Source: Rhizopus arrhizus
Taxonomy: Eukaryota > Mucoromycota > Mucoromycetes > Mucorales > Rhizopodaceae
Reading direction: 5' to 3'
DNA: 64,000 nt
Assembly: GCA_024220505.1 (NCBI GenBank)
Contig: JAKZZE010000001.1
Span: 1,736,001-1,800,000 of the forward strand
Shown here: positions 20,975 to 33,159 of the stretch, piece by piece
Numbering within the stretch: position 1 is the first letter of the stretch
Layout of the letters: the number at the start of each line of letters is the position of its first letter
Translations under genes and position numbers: made by a program
Notes under the pieces: generated by a model
The model's database searches: none
Told to the model about the DNA's origin: nothing
The model's input: the letters and a program-made list of their open reading frames with translations, nothing else

Positions 20975-23900
20975 TTAACGTCTGTTTCTTTTAGAGTTAG
21001 TTACACTGCGATGCACGTTTTTTCTTTTCTTGGTCGTATCTTTTTTAGGAACAAGTTGAACCTCGCGCGCTGGTTCTTGTTCACTTAGACGTGACCAATA
21101 TTTTTGGATCGGTCTGTAATCATGGAAATGACTAGCCGGTTCCCAAGTGTCATCTTCTTCTCCATAACCTTTCCATCGAACTTTATATAAGTAATTACCC
21201 GGTGATCCTTTATGGTGTAGAACTGCCTCAACATCGTATGATTCAGATTGATCAGTATTGGATAAGGATACTTCCTGAGAAATAACCTTTATTTGCGATG
21301 GAGGTACATCTCTTGGTAAGAGTGCTCCAGTTGCATCAACCAACACATGAACCACCTTGAGTTTTTCTTTTGACAGTGTAATTACCAACGTAGAGGGGAT
21401 CACTTTTTGCAACACGGTTTACATTCTTGAGCGTGACTTGACTACCAGTGGGGATATCGGTTAGAATTCTGTGAGTTTGGTTGAACTTGTCTCGAGAAGC
21501 AGCTTGTGAAGTTTTTATTTTTTCACGAATAGCCGGTAAGACAGTGTCATTAAACTCGTTAATTCTAGTTTCTAACTGTTTCATCGTTTCAGGCGATTTA
21601 GTTTTGTCCAGCACGTTATTATAATCCTTGTTTTCATTGGGACGTCTTGCAAACATCAATGAGAAAGGTCTAGTGCCGTGTAAAGCTGTATGCGTATTGT
21701 TGAGGGCTTCTTGGGTACTGTCAACATACAAGTCCCAATCCTCAGTTCTGCCTTGTAATCTTTTGTGCAAAATATTTTTTGCTTTGCCAACCCATCGTTC
21801 AACTATACCGTTAGCTCGGGGATGATAAGCTGATATGAGACGATGATCAATACCGGATGATTCAACATACAGTCTGACGAGTTCATTGACATACTCAGTA
21901 CCATTATCACTTTGGATAATTTTTGGTCGACCAAAGAGCGATAAGATACTCCTTAATGCAAGTGCAATAGTGAGAGAAGATTTATCGGGCAAGGCTTTGA
22001 GTACGCAATATCGTGTAAAGACGTCTACTACCAGAAGGATGTATTGATTACCTTGTACTGAAGTAGGGAAAGGTCCGGCTGTGTCGATACAGATGTGATC
22101 CCAAGGTGCATCAGCATAGATTGAGGTCAAGGGATTGTATCCGTGCTTTGCGATATTGAATTTTTGGCAATCAGGACAACTACGTATTATTTCAAGTGCA
22201 TCTTCCTTGAGCTTTGTCCAGTGAATACCATCACTATGTAAAGCTGTTACGATTGCTTGAGCTCCACGGTGTCCCTCTAAATGTGTATCCATGAGTAGCT
22301 TTTGTCTGTCTTCTGGTGCTGGGGTCATCAAATCAGCAGGCATCATCATTCTGGATGTAAGAATTGATCCGTTAGAATTGATAATTTGGGAAGTGACGAT
22401 TGTTTTGATGGCTTTATTATCCCCCTCCAGCGTTTTTTCAGGTTCGAAAAGACGCGACAAAGCATCTGGTAGAATATTTTGAATACCAGGTCGATGGATG
22501 ATTTTGAAGTTATAATCCAGTATAGTGTCCAGCCAATTAATCATCATAGCGTTAGCTACAGGCTGGGTGTGGAGATAAGTCAAGGCCTTGTGATCAGTGT
22601 ATAAGGTGAACGGATTACCCCACAAAAATGGATGAAACTTCTTTAGTGCAAATATCACTGCTAATAGCTCACGTTTAGTAGTAGAATAATTCTTTTCAGA
22701 TGTAGAAAGTGAGCGTGCCATGAAACCGATATATCGTGTCTCATTTTTGATAACTTGGTAAAGAACAGCACCAATTGAATAGTTACTAGCATCAGTAGCA
22801 ACATAAAAAGGTTGTTCTAGATCTGGATGATGAAGAAGTGGCGCAGAAGACAATAATGCCTTGATCTTTTCAAAAGCTCTTTCTTGTTCAGATGTCCAAA
22901 GTTTATCAAGTTTACCTTCGAAACGTAATTTGTCCAAAGGTGCAGTGACTTCAGAAATATTTGGCAGGTATTTTCTAAAATAATTTACCAGTCCTAAAAA
23001 GCGTTGAATCTCTTTTCCAGATGCAGGTCTAGGCCAAGTCAAAGCGTTTGTAACTTTACGAGGATCGAGTCGAGACCCTTTGGCATCAACACAGAAACCA
23101 AGCAAGTAAACAGTAGACTGCGCAAAATGACACTTGTCTGGGTTAAGGATCAAATTCACTTTAGTTAATCTCTGAATTATGTTTTGCACATGTGTGATGT
23201 GTTCCTCATAAGACTTGGAAAATATGATGATATCATCAACAAAAGCCTGTGCATAAGGTAAATCACGTAACACTATATTAATCACTCGTTGATAACGGGA
23301 AGCAATATGTTTCAAACCAAATGGACAACCTCTAAATTGGTATTGTTGACCTTCAAAAGTGAATGTGGTCTTAATACGATCAGGCTCATAGATTTGGAAT
23401 CGATGAAATGCTTGTCGAAGATCAAGAGTGGTAAAGATAGTTGATCCTTGTAATCGATCGAAAATTTCTTCAATCTTTGGAATAGGATGTCTATCATTTG
23501 ACACAAGAATAGAATTTAACAAGCGAGGATCGAGACAGGGTCGATGTCCTGTGAGATTACCAAGCAAGTCTTTCTTAGGTGCCAATGTTAAAGGAGAATT
23601 CCAGTCTGAATTAGGTGATGCACGTTCAATAACTTCATCCTTTAACCAAGTGTCAATACATTCACGCATGATTGGTAGTAATTTAAAAGGAGTACGATAT
23701 GGTGCACGGTAAGCAGTTTTTCCTTTAACAGTATCTAAACGTATAACTGACTCTGGTACAGTACAGAATGAATTCTTTGGTATTAAGGCATTTTGATCAA
23801 CAAATGATTTAACAGCATTATGGAAATGAGCTTGTTGCTCAGGTGTACCGAAAGGAGCTTTGTTAGGTTCAGGTGTATCATCCGTAATCTCTTTGTCAAT

Positions 23901-25832
23901 AACTGGTGCAAGATTAGGATGTCTGATAGCTAAGTTGGTAACAAGAATGTTTAACTTGTGCATCAGATCTAATCCTATTACAACTTCAGTATCCAACGAA
24001 AGAGGAAGGACTTCAAAAGAATGGGATGTATGAATAAGATTTTTATCATTATCACCGTAAATAACACTTAATGGAAATTTGGTTGTACCGAAACGTTTAC
24101 TAACATTATCACTTGTAGCAAGTATAACGGAACCAGATACATTTCTATCAACTGCAATATTATATTTATTAACAAAGTTTGTGTCTATCGAGCTGAAAGA
24201 GGAACCACTATCAACCAGGGCCATAGTGTTCACATTTTCTATAGTGATAGGTACAATTAAAGAATGGTTAGTACTTTTAAATACTTCATTCTGTTTTGTT
24301 AATTTCTTACAATCATAATTCACTGGATAGCCCTCGTCATCTACGTCCATCAAGTTGCTATCACCACTAGACACCTTAGAAGATGCCTGTTGTGGTCTAG
24401 CTTGAGGAGTGATGGTGAGGCTGGGCTTGTTACCATTGGATCTTGAGGTATCCAAGCGAACAGAACGGATGGCCTTAGTTGGACCTTGATAAGGCTTGTC
24501 ACGAGGACAGCGAGCAGCATGTTCTTTTGACCATGGAACGTTTTCAAAGCAACGAAAGCAATTTTTGGCAGCAGAAACAAAAGACAAGGAAGGACTAGTT
24601 GTACCAAGGGAAGAATTTACCAAAGAAGGATTTTTGTTCAGTAGATCCTTGTATTTGTTACATTTTTCAGTTGTATGGTTTGCAAGACCATGAATTGCGC
24701 AACGGGATTTATTTTTCAGATTTCCAACTGAAGGATGTTTCTTCATAGTACCCAGTAAGTTACTTGATGAGTTGAAGTTCTTTGGGTTGTATTTTGATGC
24801 CTCTTTTCCACTTGCTAGGAGAGACGAAGATGAAGGCTTGGAGGGGGCAGATTCTTGACGACTTGGGTTACCCACCTCAGAACACAAGTTGGATGACAAG
24901 ACCATTCTAGCTTTTGCTGCAACTTTTGTCACGGAATCTTGTTGATCTCTTCCAAGGTTTAACAAGGAGCGAGAGACCTCCTGACGTAAAAAGTTTGGCA
25001 AAGCACGCTTGTAAATGGATGCTGTCTTGATGTCATCATCCCACTTGGCAGCTCTGCGGATCCTTTGAAAACGATCTGTGAATGCTTCGATAGATTCCGT
25101 TGATCCCATTTTAAGCGATAAGAGCTGGTCCATGTGCTCCAATTCCTGGGCTACGTCTTGTGCCGCATAGGTCTTGATTATTATTTTACGGACCTCAGAC
25201 CAAGTCAAGCTACGCCCTTTTAATACTTCGTTGAACCATGATCGTTGATCCCTATTCATTTTGATGGGAACCAGGCGAGACCAACTAGCATCAACTGACA
25301 AGCCATTAGATTCAATTATTAATGAGAAAGTATCAAGCAGGTCTTCCACTGAATCATGGATATCAGCATCTTTTCTCCAAACGTTACCACGCCACTGCCA
25401 TATTGGGAGATCTGATGGGATAAGGTGGTCCAAGCGAGGATTAGGATTTCTGCTTGAGAGATCAGCGCTAAAGGAAGTATCGCTAATAGGAGGAGGAGGA
25501 GGGACACAAAACGCTTGAGCTTCATCAAGAAATTTGATGCAGTTTTGGATATTCACTGCTCGCTCCTGTAACTTCAACAAATCTTCTTGTGTAGCACCAG
25601 CCACAACAGCACGAGCTATTTGCTGTCTAAGGTTTTCCAAAGTAACCCTTAAACCCATGACAGCGTCCACAGAAGGGTCTTCTATTTGGGAATTTTCTAG
25701 AGTAGTGGATGCCTTTCCTGCATTGGCCATTTCTATGTCTTCATATACTTCAACGTTTTCTTGTACGTTCTTGTTAGGTATAGCATTTTGATGAAGCACA
25801 GATAATTCATAGGTTTGTTCTTTTTCTGTCAT
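20975..25832 (-). pseudogene. Gypsy-2 gag-pol polyprotein with one frameshift before the chromodomain
   Basis: A 1,498-codon frame from 25832 (MTEKEQTYELSVLHQ). Gag ends in Cys/His knuckles (CAIHGLANHTTEKC, CFRCFENVPWSKEHAARCP). The protease has ALVDSGSS (about residue 536), RT FVDD (about 862), RNase H ATDASNYSIGAVLYQ (about 1011). Integrase has an HHCC finger ending CPDCQKFN (about 1224), then CIDTAGPFP, QSDNGTEYVN and NGIVERWVG as D, D and E. Near 21370 the frame shifts (GGS then VLVDATGAL), consistent with a small indel. The second frame (to 20975) holds a chromodomain, YLYKVRWKGYGEEDDTWEP, and a basic tail. Otherwise undamaged. Confidence 0.92.
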
Positions 25833-27251
25833 GTCTTGATTATAACCAGTAGTTCAGAATTCGTTAAAAAAAAATGAAGTGTTTTAAGTATTCAAAATAA
25901 GAAAAAGAAGAATTAACGAGACCGAACAATAGTTCTAAAGTCGAATACTTTTATTAAAGAAAGATTTCAAGGCTATTTATATTAGTTGAGCAAGACCTGA
26001 GATTAGATGACAAAAATAGTTACGACCGATATGATTTGACATGTATAAGAAAAATTTTATAAACTGATGTTAATAATCAACTGTTGAGATGAAAGTGAAA
26101 CTTGGCTGTTTAGGGCAGTGATAATTATCAGGTTCTATTCTTATTCAAACTCATTTGTAAAGATTTAGTCCAGAACGATAAGACTGTATCTTATTGACAT
26201 GTCAAAACATGACACACAGTCCAATGTTGGTGCGATTTAGCCCATCGAAGGCGTTTAATGATGTTTTGCGTTCGCAGCAATGATTTTTTAGGCTTGACAA
26301 ATGCTATGAAGCCAGCTTTTTTAAGGACGCGGCGTACGGTACTGTCACTTACAGACATTCCAAATTCTTCTTTTAGAGCTTTTTGGATCTCTACAGCATT
26401 ATTTTTTCTTCCCAAGGTGACTAATCTCCGGATGTAGCTTACCATGCGTTGACTAATTAGAGATGGACGACCACCTTCATCAACATTTCCACTCATCTTC
26501 AGAGATGAGCGGTACTTCTGAACAGTAGTACGACTAACACCAACTTGTTTTGCTATTTTGCTGTTTGACTTCTTGGATCTTAGCAATGAGGAAATGCTGT
26601 TTACTTTGTCGGTTGAAATTGCGCGCATGTCGAATCTGCAATGGTGCAATTTCTTAATGGGGTGTCGCAATGTAGCAAAAAAACACTTACATGTAAACAA
26701 TATTATTATAATAGAAGAAAGAGAAGAAAAAAATATAAAAAATTTACAATTAAGTCACATTTTTGTGACTATATTATGTCACTTATAAACGCCGTCAAAA
26801 CTGGTCGCATGTACCGTCGGACTTTGAGGGCCAGTGATTACCGATACACTGGCTCTACTGCAATACTTGTACTACCACTGAGCTACCCAGAGTTTGCTCT
26901 TTCGAATGGTGTATACTACATTGCTATAAACTAAGAAATGAAGTAGACCGCAACGTGTATAGGCAAAATATGAAAACATGCGACCAGTTTTGACGGCAAC
27001 TGTATATGTATTGGTACCCATGGGTACCGGAGACAGGAGTGAATGTACGTGCCACCACTTGAAGTTGTCTGGTGGACAACACCTTGCGAGGGCGAGTGGT
27101 GGGAGGCTTGTGCGCAGGAGGGGCGTTTTTCTTTCCCTTTAAAGCGGCTGCCTTATAGGGGGCAGGAGTAGCAGTGGGTTGAGGAGGAGGAGGAGTTGAT
27201 TTCCACTTTGATGCCTCAGTGCCAGCACTAGGCTTGGGCTGTTGTTGTGGT

Positions 27252-27668
27252 GGTTGGTGTTGTATCCACACAACTAGTAAAGTGAACATTCATGGATAAA
27301 CGAGAGATCTCCGCAATAGCCAACTTTGCCCTGTTGTCTCTATCGGCGTTCCCACGACTATATCGGAACCTGATTATAACAACGGCAGTTCAATCCAACT
27401 TTATTCGATAATTATCGTTAGATCAATAATTTATCTACTTCATTGTCCCTTGATTCGTCAAGAAGACAGCGGCTATTGATTATCTACTATCTTTCCTTTA
27501 TCTTCCCATCCTTCCCACATTATTCTTTTAACCGATCAATTGAAATAGCGGTAAAGATCCAGACATCCAAAAAATATAAATAGCCTCAAATGTTTTTATT
27601 AATAAAGCAATATATAATCTTTAGTTTCACAACTATTGTCTTTTTTAGTTTTTGTCTCTTATTTTAAT
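27252..27668 (+). mobile_element. LTR-like insertion in the LINE ORF1 gene
   Basis: About 415 bp separate two pieces of the ORF1 frame. It has the promoter/R signature seen in other LTRs here (AAATATAAATAGCC, TTTTTATTAATAAAGC) in + orientation, and begins TGTTGTATCC. TTGG flanks both sides, a probable part of the target duplication. The exact right tip (near AATAC) is not a standard CA, so the ends are approximate. Confidence 0.5.
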
Positions 27669-28229
27669 ACTTGGCAAAACAGTTGGGCTTGAGGGGCCTC
27701 AAGTTCAGCAATACGGGCCTGAGCTACCTTGAGCTCCTCTCGAAGGCGTTGGTTCTCTTGGACCAAAGACTCCACGTGAAGAAGCCTGGCTTGGAAGGGC
27801 CGGAACCAATCCGGGACGGAAGAAGGCAATCCAAAGTCAAGTGGTTGGTCCACTGTGAGCACTGGAGACTGGTGAGTAGGCTGTTGGGTGGGCCCAAAGT
27901 CAAGAGTAGCATTAGGATTCATCATAAAGTCGATATTATGTGACTTTATCTTGCGATTGGGACGGCTCACTTGATCAAAGGGTTGAAGTTGTGGTGAGCG
28001 GTCGGAGAGGGTGCGCTTAGTAGGGGCGGTGTAGGAGGAGGAGGAAATAGGTTCCTGGTTACTGGTTTTGCTGTGGATTGTAGTTTCTTCTTGAATCTTT
28101 GAAACTGTATTATTTGATGAGTTTTGAGTTGAAGAAGGTGGTGTAAGTGGAGTAATGTTGTTTCTTGATGGATGTATTGAACTAATGACGGATTGATAGG
28201 TTTTCTTTAAAGAAGTGTATGCGGGTGAT

Positions 28230-29480
28230 CACTGCACATAATTGTTATTTACAAAGTATGATAGCCCTCAGATATACCTCAGTTAATCGGGATTTATCAT
28301 ATTTAATGCAGCGTTATTGCAGTATGCCAAGTTGAACCTGTTTACGTTGAATGTTAACTATTTCAGTGCGATAACCAAGTATCACTGTTTGGCAACGCGC
28401 CGCTTCATTATTCTTTTAACGATGAAACACAAGCATGATGCCTTTCTATTGGACCTTACATGCTTGCGTTTCTCTTTAATACCACTTCTTTATTGGCTTG
28501 TTACCTTTTCCTAATGCTTCCTTATTCGTCTGTTGCTCTTTAGCAATGCTTTCTTATTGGCTTATTATGGCTATATTTAGCTTTGAATGATTTATATTGG
28601 GAAATAAAATAGGCTTAAAACACGGTATTATTGGTCAAAAATGTAGTTTTATTCATTTATTTTTGGGCATTATTGCCATATTGATTATATATTATTGGTT
28701 CATTACAGTATTACAAAAGGGTAGGGGAAGGAGGGAAAGCGAGCAGGGGATCCATGGAAACGATCAAATAAAAAAATTCAATCGGTAGATGCAAAAAAAA
28801 AAAAGGAAAATACGCTTACCTTGACCATAGAAGCAGCAAACAAAAGAGCGTAGTAAATAAAGCCCATAAAGAAAAGCGCGCCAGTAGTAAGAAGGATCCA
28901 AACCTATAAGAGGTTATAGACATCATGGAACAACAGAAGCCAAAGCATCTAAAGTTGTATAAAATAAAATATTAATAAAAGTAAACCATGATATACTTGA
29001 TTTATTTACCTTAAAGTTCTTTTACTAACAAAATAGGATGCCAAGACATTCATAAAGCTTCAGCCACGAACTAAAGGAATCTAATTTCACTTTTAATAAA
29101 GATTACTGAAATATATGAACGTATTTACCTTTTGAGCAGATATGCAAAGAACCAAAGGAACTACAGCAGCCATGGATACATGTATGAATGCCTACTACAG
29201 CATGTTAGAACCAAAGTTTTCTTTTTTATTTTCTTTTTCTTTTTTTTTTTTCTTTTTTTTTACTTACCTTGCGATAACCGGAGTGATGTTGAAAAAGGAA
29301 ATTGCTGAACAAAAAGAAAAAAAAAAGGAACAAAATTTCGAAAAGGAAATCTTTTTATATTTTTTTTTTTTTTTTGCTATACTAACACTGAGTTTCATTG
29401 TAAACTCGATGATATTTAAGAAAGATTCAATTTTGATGTCAAGCTCACTTGTCTTTATTTCAAATTACTCTTATAACAAT
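28230..29480 (+). promoter_or_regulatory. E0 left subterminal region
   Basis: Non-coding. Four loosely repeated units around CTTCTTTATTGGCTTGTTAC / CTTTCTTATTGGCTTATTA lie at about 28440-28570. Between 28810 and 29275 the words TTACCTTG, TTTACCTTAAAG, TTTACCTTTTGAG and ACTTACCTTGCG recur, resembling the TACCTTT words in the E1-E3 repeats. Position suggests transposase or accessory-protein binding sites plus the promoter of the accessory gene. Confidence 0.45.
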
Positions 29481-30775
29481 ATGTCTGATCGTGGTATTCA
29501 ATTCAACCCTGCTCCTGCCAATGCTCGTGGCTCTAACTCTGTTGGGCAACCAATCGCTGTTCCTTCTCGTGCTGTTGTTCCTGAGCTTGCTTCAAGCGAT
29601 GCCATTCCAGATAGCTTTGCCTATCCTAGGCCTGGTTTTCCTCCCATGACCCATGTTCAGAAGCGAATGCGCCAAGCCGAAGACATGGAGACTGATGAAG
29701 TATCTCTTTCTTTTTCCATTTATATGGAGCTAAGAAAAGAAAACGATGGTTTGAAAGAGATGCTTCGAAAAGAGCAAGAGGAAAAGCAGGCCTTGCATGT
29801 AGCATACAGCAAGCTCAAAGAAGCATACGATGAGCTTGAAGCAGAATCAGGCAAAGGCGCAAAGCCGATTGCTACTGCTGTTAAAGTAAGAACATTAAAA
29901 TTCAATTTTAAACAAATATACTAATCGCTTTTCTCTGAAATATAGGATGCTGTGAGAAATCACTACAACAACCTGCCGCCATCATCTCAATATGTTCTTG
30001 AAAAGCCTCTGAAGTCTGCTGAAAATCAAAGAGTATTTAAATTGCTGCAGGATTATGTGAATAGCCATTATTCATATAAAAATACCAACAACCGCGATTT
30101 GCGCAAGTACCTCGAGCGCCAATATTATACAAAGAAGGCGGGAATATCCACAGGTGAAGAGGAAGATCCAGTTGAAGAATTTATAAGAAAACGAAAAGCA
30201 GCAAAAGTCACCCGTAGAAGCGCTGTAAGTGCCACATAAAATATTGTAATCGCATAACTAACTTTGTTTTTTAGAAAACAAGAGCTCGCAAGGCTATATA
30301 CGAGCAGTACAAGGATCAAGGCGTTTACGAAAGCTATCCAAACTGTGAGTATTTGCTTCAACAGCAATACATGTCTGAAGAAGAAGACATGTACAACAAT
30401 GAAACAATCGATAAGGTGGAGGAAATTCTTCTGGAGCAAAATCCAGATAGAATGGCTCCTTTTACTGAAAAGGAACGTATGTCTGTCTTGTGCAAGAAAA
30501 CAGTTGATTATTTTGAAGTTCGCGTACCAAAGTACAGATCACCTGCTGTAAGTTTAATTAATATCTTTTTAAGCGCAATCAACTAATTATCCAATATTCA
30601 GTGTACCGAATTTTTTAAGCTGTTGGATGATCAGATAGCAAGTGACAAGGCAAAGAGGCAAAGAACTGGAAATAGCAGCATCCAATTTCTTCCTCGTATA
30701 CAAAGAAAATGCTCGTTGCCTGTTCCTGACTTCATCAAAAAAGAAAATATAACTGAAAAAAGAAAATATAACTGA
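29481..30775 (+). CDS. E0 accessory protein (TnpA-like position), C-terminus frameshifted
   Basis: Four exons: 29481-29885, 29946-30224, 30275-30547 and 30602-30775, with GT-AG introns of 60, 50 and 54 bp, all joining in phase 0 (376 aa). The N-terminal third is Pro/Ala-rich, then a coiled coil (ELRKENDGLKEMLRKEQEEK). The middle is basic and helical (FIRKRKAAKVTRRSA). KYRSPACTEFFKLLDDQ lines up with RSKAVDEFHASLQ of E1. Intron positions match those of E1 and E2, so it is the same gene family although sequence is diverged. A 19 bp tandem duplication near 30735-30772 shifts the frame and ends the protein early. Without it the frame would continue to 30838 through the WAF motif shared with E1 and E2. 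The function is unknown. Confidence 0.7.
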
Positions 30776-32099
30776 AGAGAGTATCGCTTGGGCTTTTGGT
30801 GGTGAAATAGAGTTGGATGAAATCAACTTGCTGTTTTAAAAAAAAAAAACTTGTGAAATAAATAAAACAAAAAAAAAAATGAAAGCGGTGTTTAGATCTT
30901 TAAATTTAAATTTTTTTTTTACCTTTGTTTCATTCTAGATTTGGTTACAGATAAAATCAGTTTGCCGTTTGTATTGTGGTCTTTGAATCTTATTTTAGAT
31001 TTCTGTTTGATGCTTTCCACCTTCGTCATATTTGGTCCACTTTTATTTTTTTTTTAATGAAAAAATTTCTAAAGTACTTTTTTTTTAAAGCCCAAATTTA
31101 AAACACTCGTTTTTTTTATTCAAGTTTAAACAATACATTGAATGGAGATTCCTTTTGTAATGTCAATGCTGGGAATGTATTTTTTTTTTTTTTTTTCAAA
31201 AGTACTTAGTAACAATATACTTTTTCTTTTGTTTTTTAACCTTTTCATAGAAATCTCAAGACGTGTAGCATAATAGACATTCATTCCGTTGCCGCCTTTT
31301 TTTTCTTTACTCTCAAAAAATAAAAATGATTATCAAAAATACTCTGTCTTTTTTATGCCGTGATCTTACTATTTAAAACATATCTTTTTCAGCTTTAAAA
31401 CAAGTTTAACTTCTTTAGAGCCAAAAGAATCCTTCTTTTTTATATATTTTATTCAATCTTTTAAATTTTCTACCATATTCACATTCTTTTTTTTTTGTTC
31501 CAATTTATAAACACATACTTTTATACTTATTATTATAGCGATATTATGCACTTATATAAGAGTTTCATCCCTCTTATTCATATGTGCCTCTTCACTCTTT
31601 CTTCTTTTTTTTTTTTTTTTTTCTTTTGTTCATTAGTAACCAAAATAAATCTCCTTTTGTATTAAACAAAGTTTTTTTTTTGTAAAATACGACATGAGAG
31701 CCGAAGAATGCTTGAAAAGAAAACGCCACGACTCAATCACTTGGATTTCCGAGCTTGTAGGCCAATAGAACTGTGTTTTCGATCTTTGTTGAAGTTAAAA
31801 AATAATTGCACTGAAGTTGAAAAAGCATAGTCTTCCCAATTTGTAATCTTGTATGGCATCATGTAGCACAACAGAAAATTATTTATTTTTTTAAAAAATA
31901 CAATGTCTTTTTATTCAACAAACATATTATATACTTTTGATTATTTTTATAGATTTACAATCTATTTTTTTCAAGCTTTCTTCTGATATAAAAATCAGCT
32001 TTCTAACATTTAAATCCGAGTTCTCACTCATTTAATAGAATTACCACTATCAAAAAAGATCAACTTTATCAACTTGGATAACGGTGATTGGGTGCAGTG
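30776..32099 (+). other. E0 right non-coding region
   Basis: No ORF on either strand. Many T runs of 8-20 bp. No transposase remnant was detected, so E0 must depend on a transposase supplied elsewhere. The last about 40 bp (to 32099) form the right tip region. Confidence 0.5.
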
Positions 32100-32374
32100 G
32101 ACACTGCAAATAATTGGAGATATTAAACGTAGTTTTTTAGCATAAATGAGCGCAACAACGCGAAGTTTAACGCAACTCCACGGAATTTTATTGCTCTTTT
32201 AAACGATTTTCGAGGCAGAGCAGTAATCGTTAAATAACTTTTACGCAAGCAAGAGGAGGTCGTTTAGTGTTCTTTTACCAAACCATTTTTTACGTTTCAA
32301 TTAATACTAGTCAACGTTTGGGCAACGAATGATACGTTTTAAAACATTACTTTATATGTCTTTTTGTTCTTTTA

Positions 32375-32545
32375 TCGACCGCTCATATTGCCTTATATAC
32401 TTCTTCATCGAACACTCCTATTGCCTTATATACTTCTTTATTGACCACTCCTATTGCCTTATATACTTCTTTATGAACCACTTATATTGCTTTATATACT
32501 TCTTTATTGACCATTCATATTGCAATAAATATTGCTTTATATATA
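32375..32545 (+). repeat. E1 33-bp-period tandem repeats
   Basis: About five units of a 30-33 bp sequence built on CATATTGCCTTATATACTTC then TTTATTGACCACT. The same repeat is at about 39710-39845 in E2 and 47080-47215 in E3. It lies about 280 bp inside the left tip, the usual place of CACTA subterminal binding repeats. The apparent YCLIYFFIDHS peptide in it is only the repeat translated. Confidence 0.75.
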
Positions 32546-32889
32546 CAAAAAAATAGGGATTTTGTTTATAAAAAATAGCTTTTTTTTTTTATTTAAATAA
32601 AATAATAATAACAATACATAGTATTTCTTTGCTTGTAGCGTTTTAAAAGTGTACTTGGCTTACCTAATGTCACCAGAATAGCAGCATCTAATCTAAAAAT
32701 ACATCAACTAGTCTCGTGGAACTCAAAAAGTTCTCAAAAGAAAAAAAAAAAAAAAAAAAAAAAAGCCAAGCTCAAGGATTCAGAGACACAAGGATTCAAG
32801 AATTCAAGGACTTGGGCACTCAAAGCAAAAGAAAAGACATCAGTACTTAAGAACCAAAGCGAAAATTAGGAAAGAAACAGAAAGAGGCC

Positions 32890-33122
32890 AAAGCAGAGCA
32901 GCATTCATCTATAACAATTATTAGCTATCGTGTATATGTAGTAAAAGTAATAGTACCTTTCTTTAGATAGACCATGGGAAGAAAACTAGCTAAGCGTATA
33001 CTCACAAGTAAAAAAAGCAGCAGACATCTATAATAATTATTAGCTATTGAGTATATATAATAAAAGTGATAGTACCTTTCTTTAGATGGGCTAAGAGAAA
33101 AACCTTGCTAAGCTTTACCAAC

Positions 33123-33159
<37 letters not shown>

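Larger units (their letters stand above)
20212..26214 (-). mobile_element. Gypsy-2, complete chromodomain Ty3/Gypsy element (6,003 bp)
   Basis: The two LTRs (20212-20551 and 25875-26214) are both 340 bp, with no difference found by eye, which implies recent insertion. Minus-strand tips are TGTCATG and CACTTCA. A 5 bp target duplication CACAG lies at 20207-20211 and 26215-26219. The polypurine tract GGAAGGGGGCAA (minus strand, 20563-20552) abuts the 3' LTR. Below the 5' LTR the minus strand starts with a T run and AACGAATTC, shared with Gypsy-4. It is inserted in mariner A. Confidence 0.95.
20041..26628 (-). pseudogene. Mariner A transposase, split by Gypsy-2 and truncated
   Basis: The N-terminal piece is 26628-26215: MRAISTDKVNSISSLLRSK, the HTH KIAKQVGVSRTTVQKYRSS, and on to WAKSHQHWTV. 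Past Gypsy-2, 20211-20041 continues DDWKRVIFSDETKINRFASD, KAYTWKLPHEELNSRHVQ and HGGGNIMVWSCIT. The join WTV/DDW is exact once one CACAG is removed. The first catalytic Asp (SDETKI) is intact; the later catalytic residues (FQxDND, NPIE) are missing beyond 20041, where mariner B starts. Confidence 0.85.
18236..27002 (-). mobile_element. Mariner A, interrupted by Gypsy-2 and mariner B
   Basis: The outer tips are CAGTAGCGGACAACACTGGT (left) and, reverse complemented, CAGTTGCCGTCAAAACTGGT (right), bounded by TA at 18234-18235 and 27003-27004. Surviving own sequence is 18236-18295, 20041-20211 and 26220-27002, so about 0.6 kb of a normal element, including the C-terminal coding part, is gone. The right 214 bp (26789-27002) carries an inner inverted copy of the tip. 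Confidence 0.75.
17702..28226 (-). pseudogene. LINE ORF1-like gene in three pieces, interrupted by mariner A and an LTR
   Basis: Read on the minus strand. 28226-27669 encodes a Ser/Thr-rich start (SPAYTSLKKTYQSVISSI), KRTLSDRSPQLQPFDQVSR and a coiled coil (ESLVQENQRLREELKVAQAR). After the LTR-like insert, about 27252-27005 gives QQQPKPSAGTEASKWKS to FTPVSGTHGYQYI. After mariner A, 18233-17702 gives YLPCRFRESISNARAKLAKL, VVAILVHNDYVDHALTTLNK and VRPSVARSFFNKSWITQEQ. Joining across mariner A with one TA kept restores GYQYIYLPCRF in frame. The pattern matches the ORF1 protein of mucoralean non-LTR elements, judged from memory. ORF2 (endonuclease/RT) is absent. The 5' end is cut at 28227 by the E0-E3 array. 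Confidence 0.7.
28230..32099 (+). mobile_element. E0: CACTA/Plavaka-like element without transposase (3,870 bp)
   Basis: The left tip CACTGCACATAATTG follows GAT (28227-28229). The right tip is GGGTGCAGTG, ending at 32099. It contains one + strand accessory gene (29481-30775), diverged from those of E1 and E2, and no recognisable transposase on either strand. Its tips match each other as CACTGCAC and only resemble the CACTGCAAATAAT of its neighbours. The left kilobase has TTATTGGCTT-type short repeats and several TTACCTT words; the right 1.3 kb is AT-rich with T runs. Confidence 0.75.

Noticed and set aside
29142..29480. N-terminal extension of the E0 accessory gene
   Set aside because: Translates T and A runs (poly-Phe, poly-Lys). 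The ATG at 29481 matches the start context of the E1 and E2 genes.
32329..32556. Reading frame with repeated YCLIYFFIDHS-type peptide (also in E2 and E3)
   Set aside because: It is only the translation of the 33 bp tandem repeat and has no conserved start or codon pattern.
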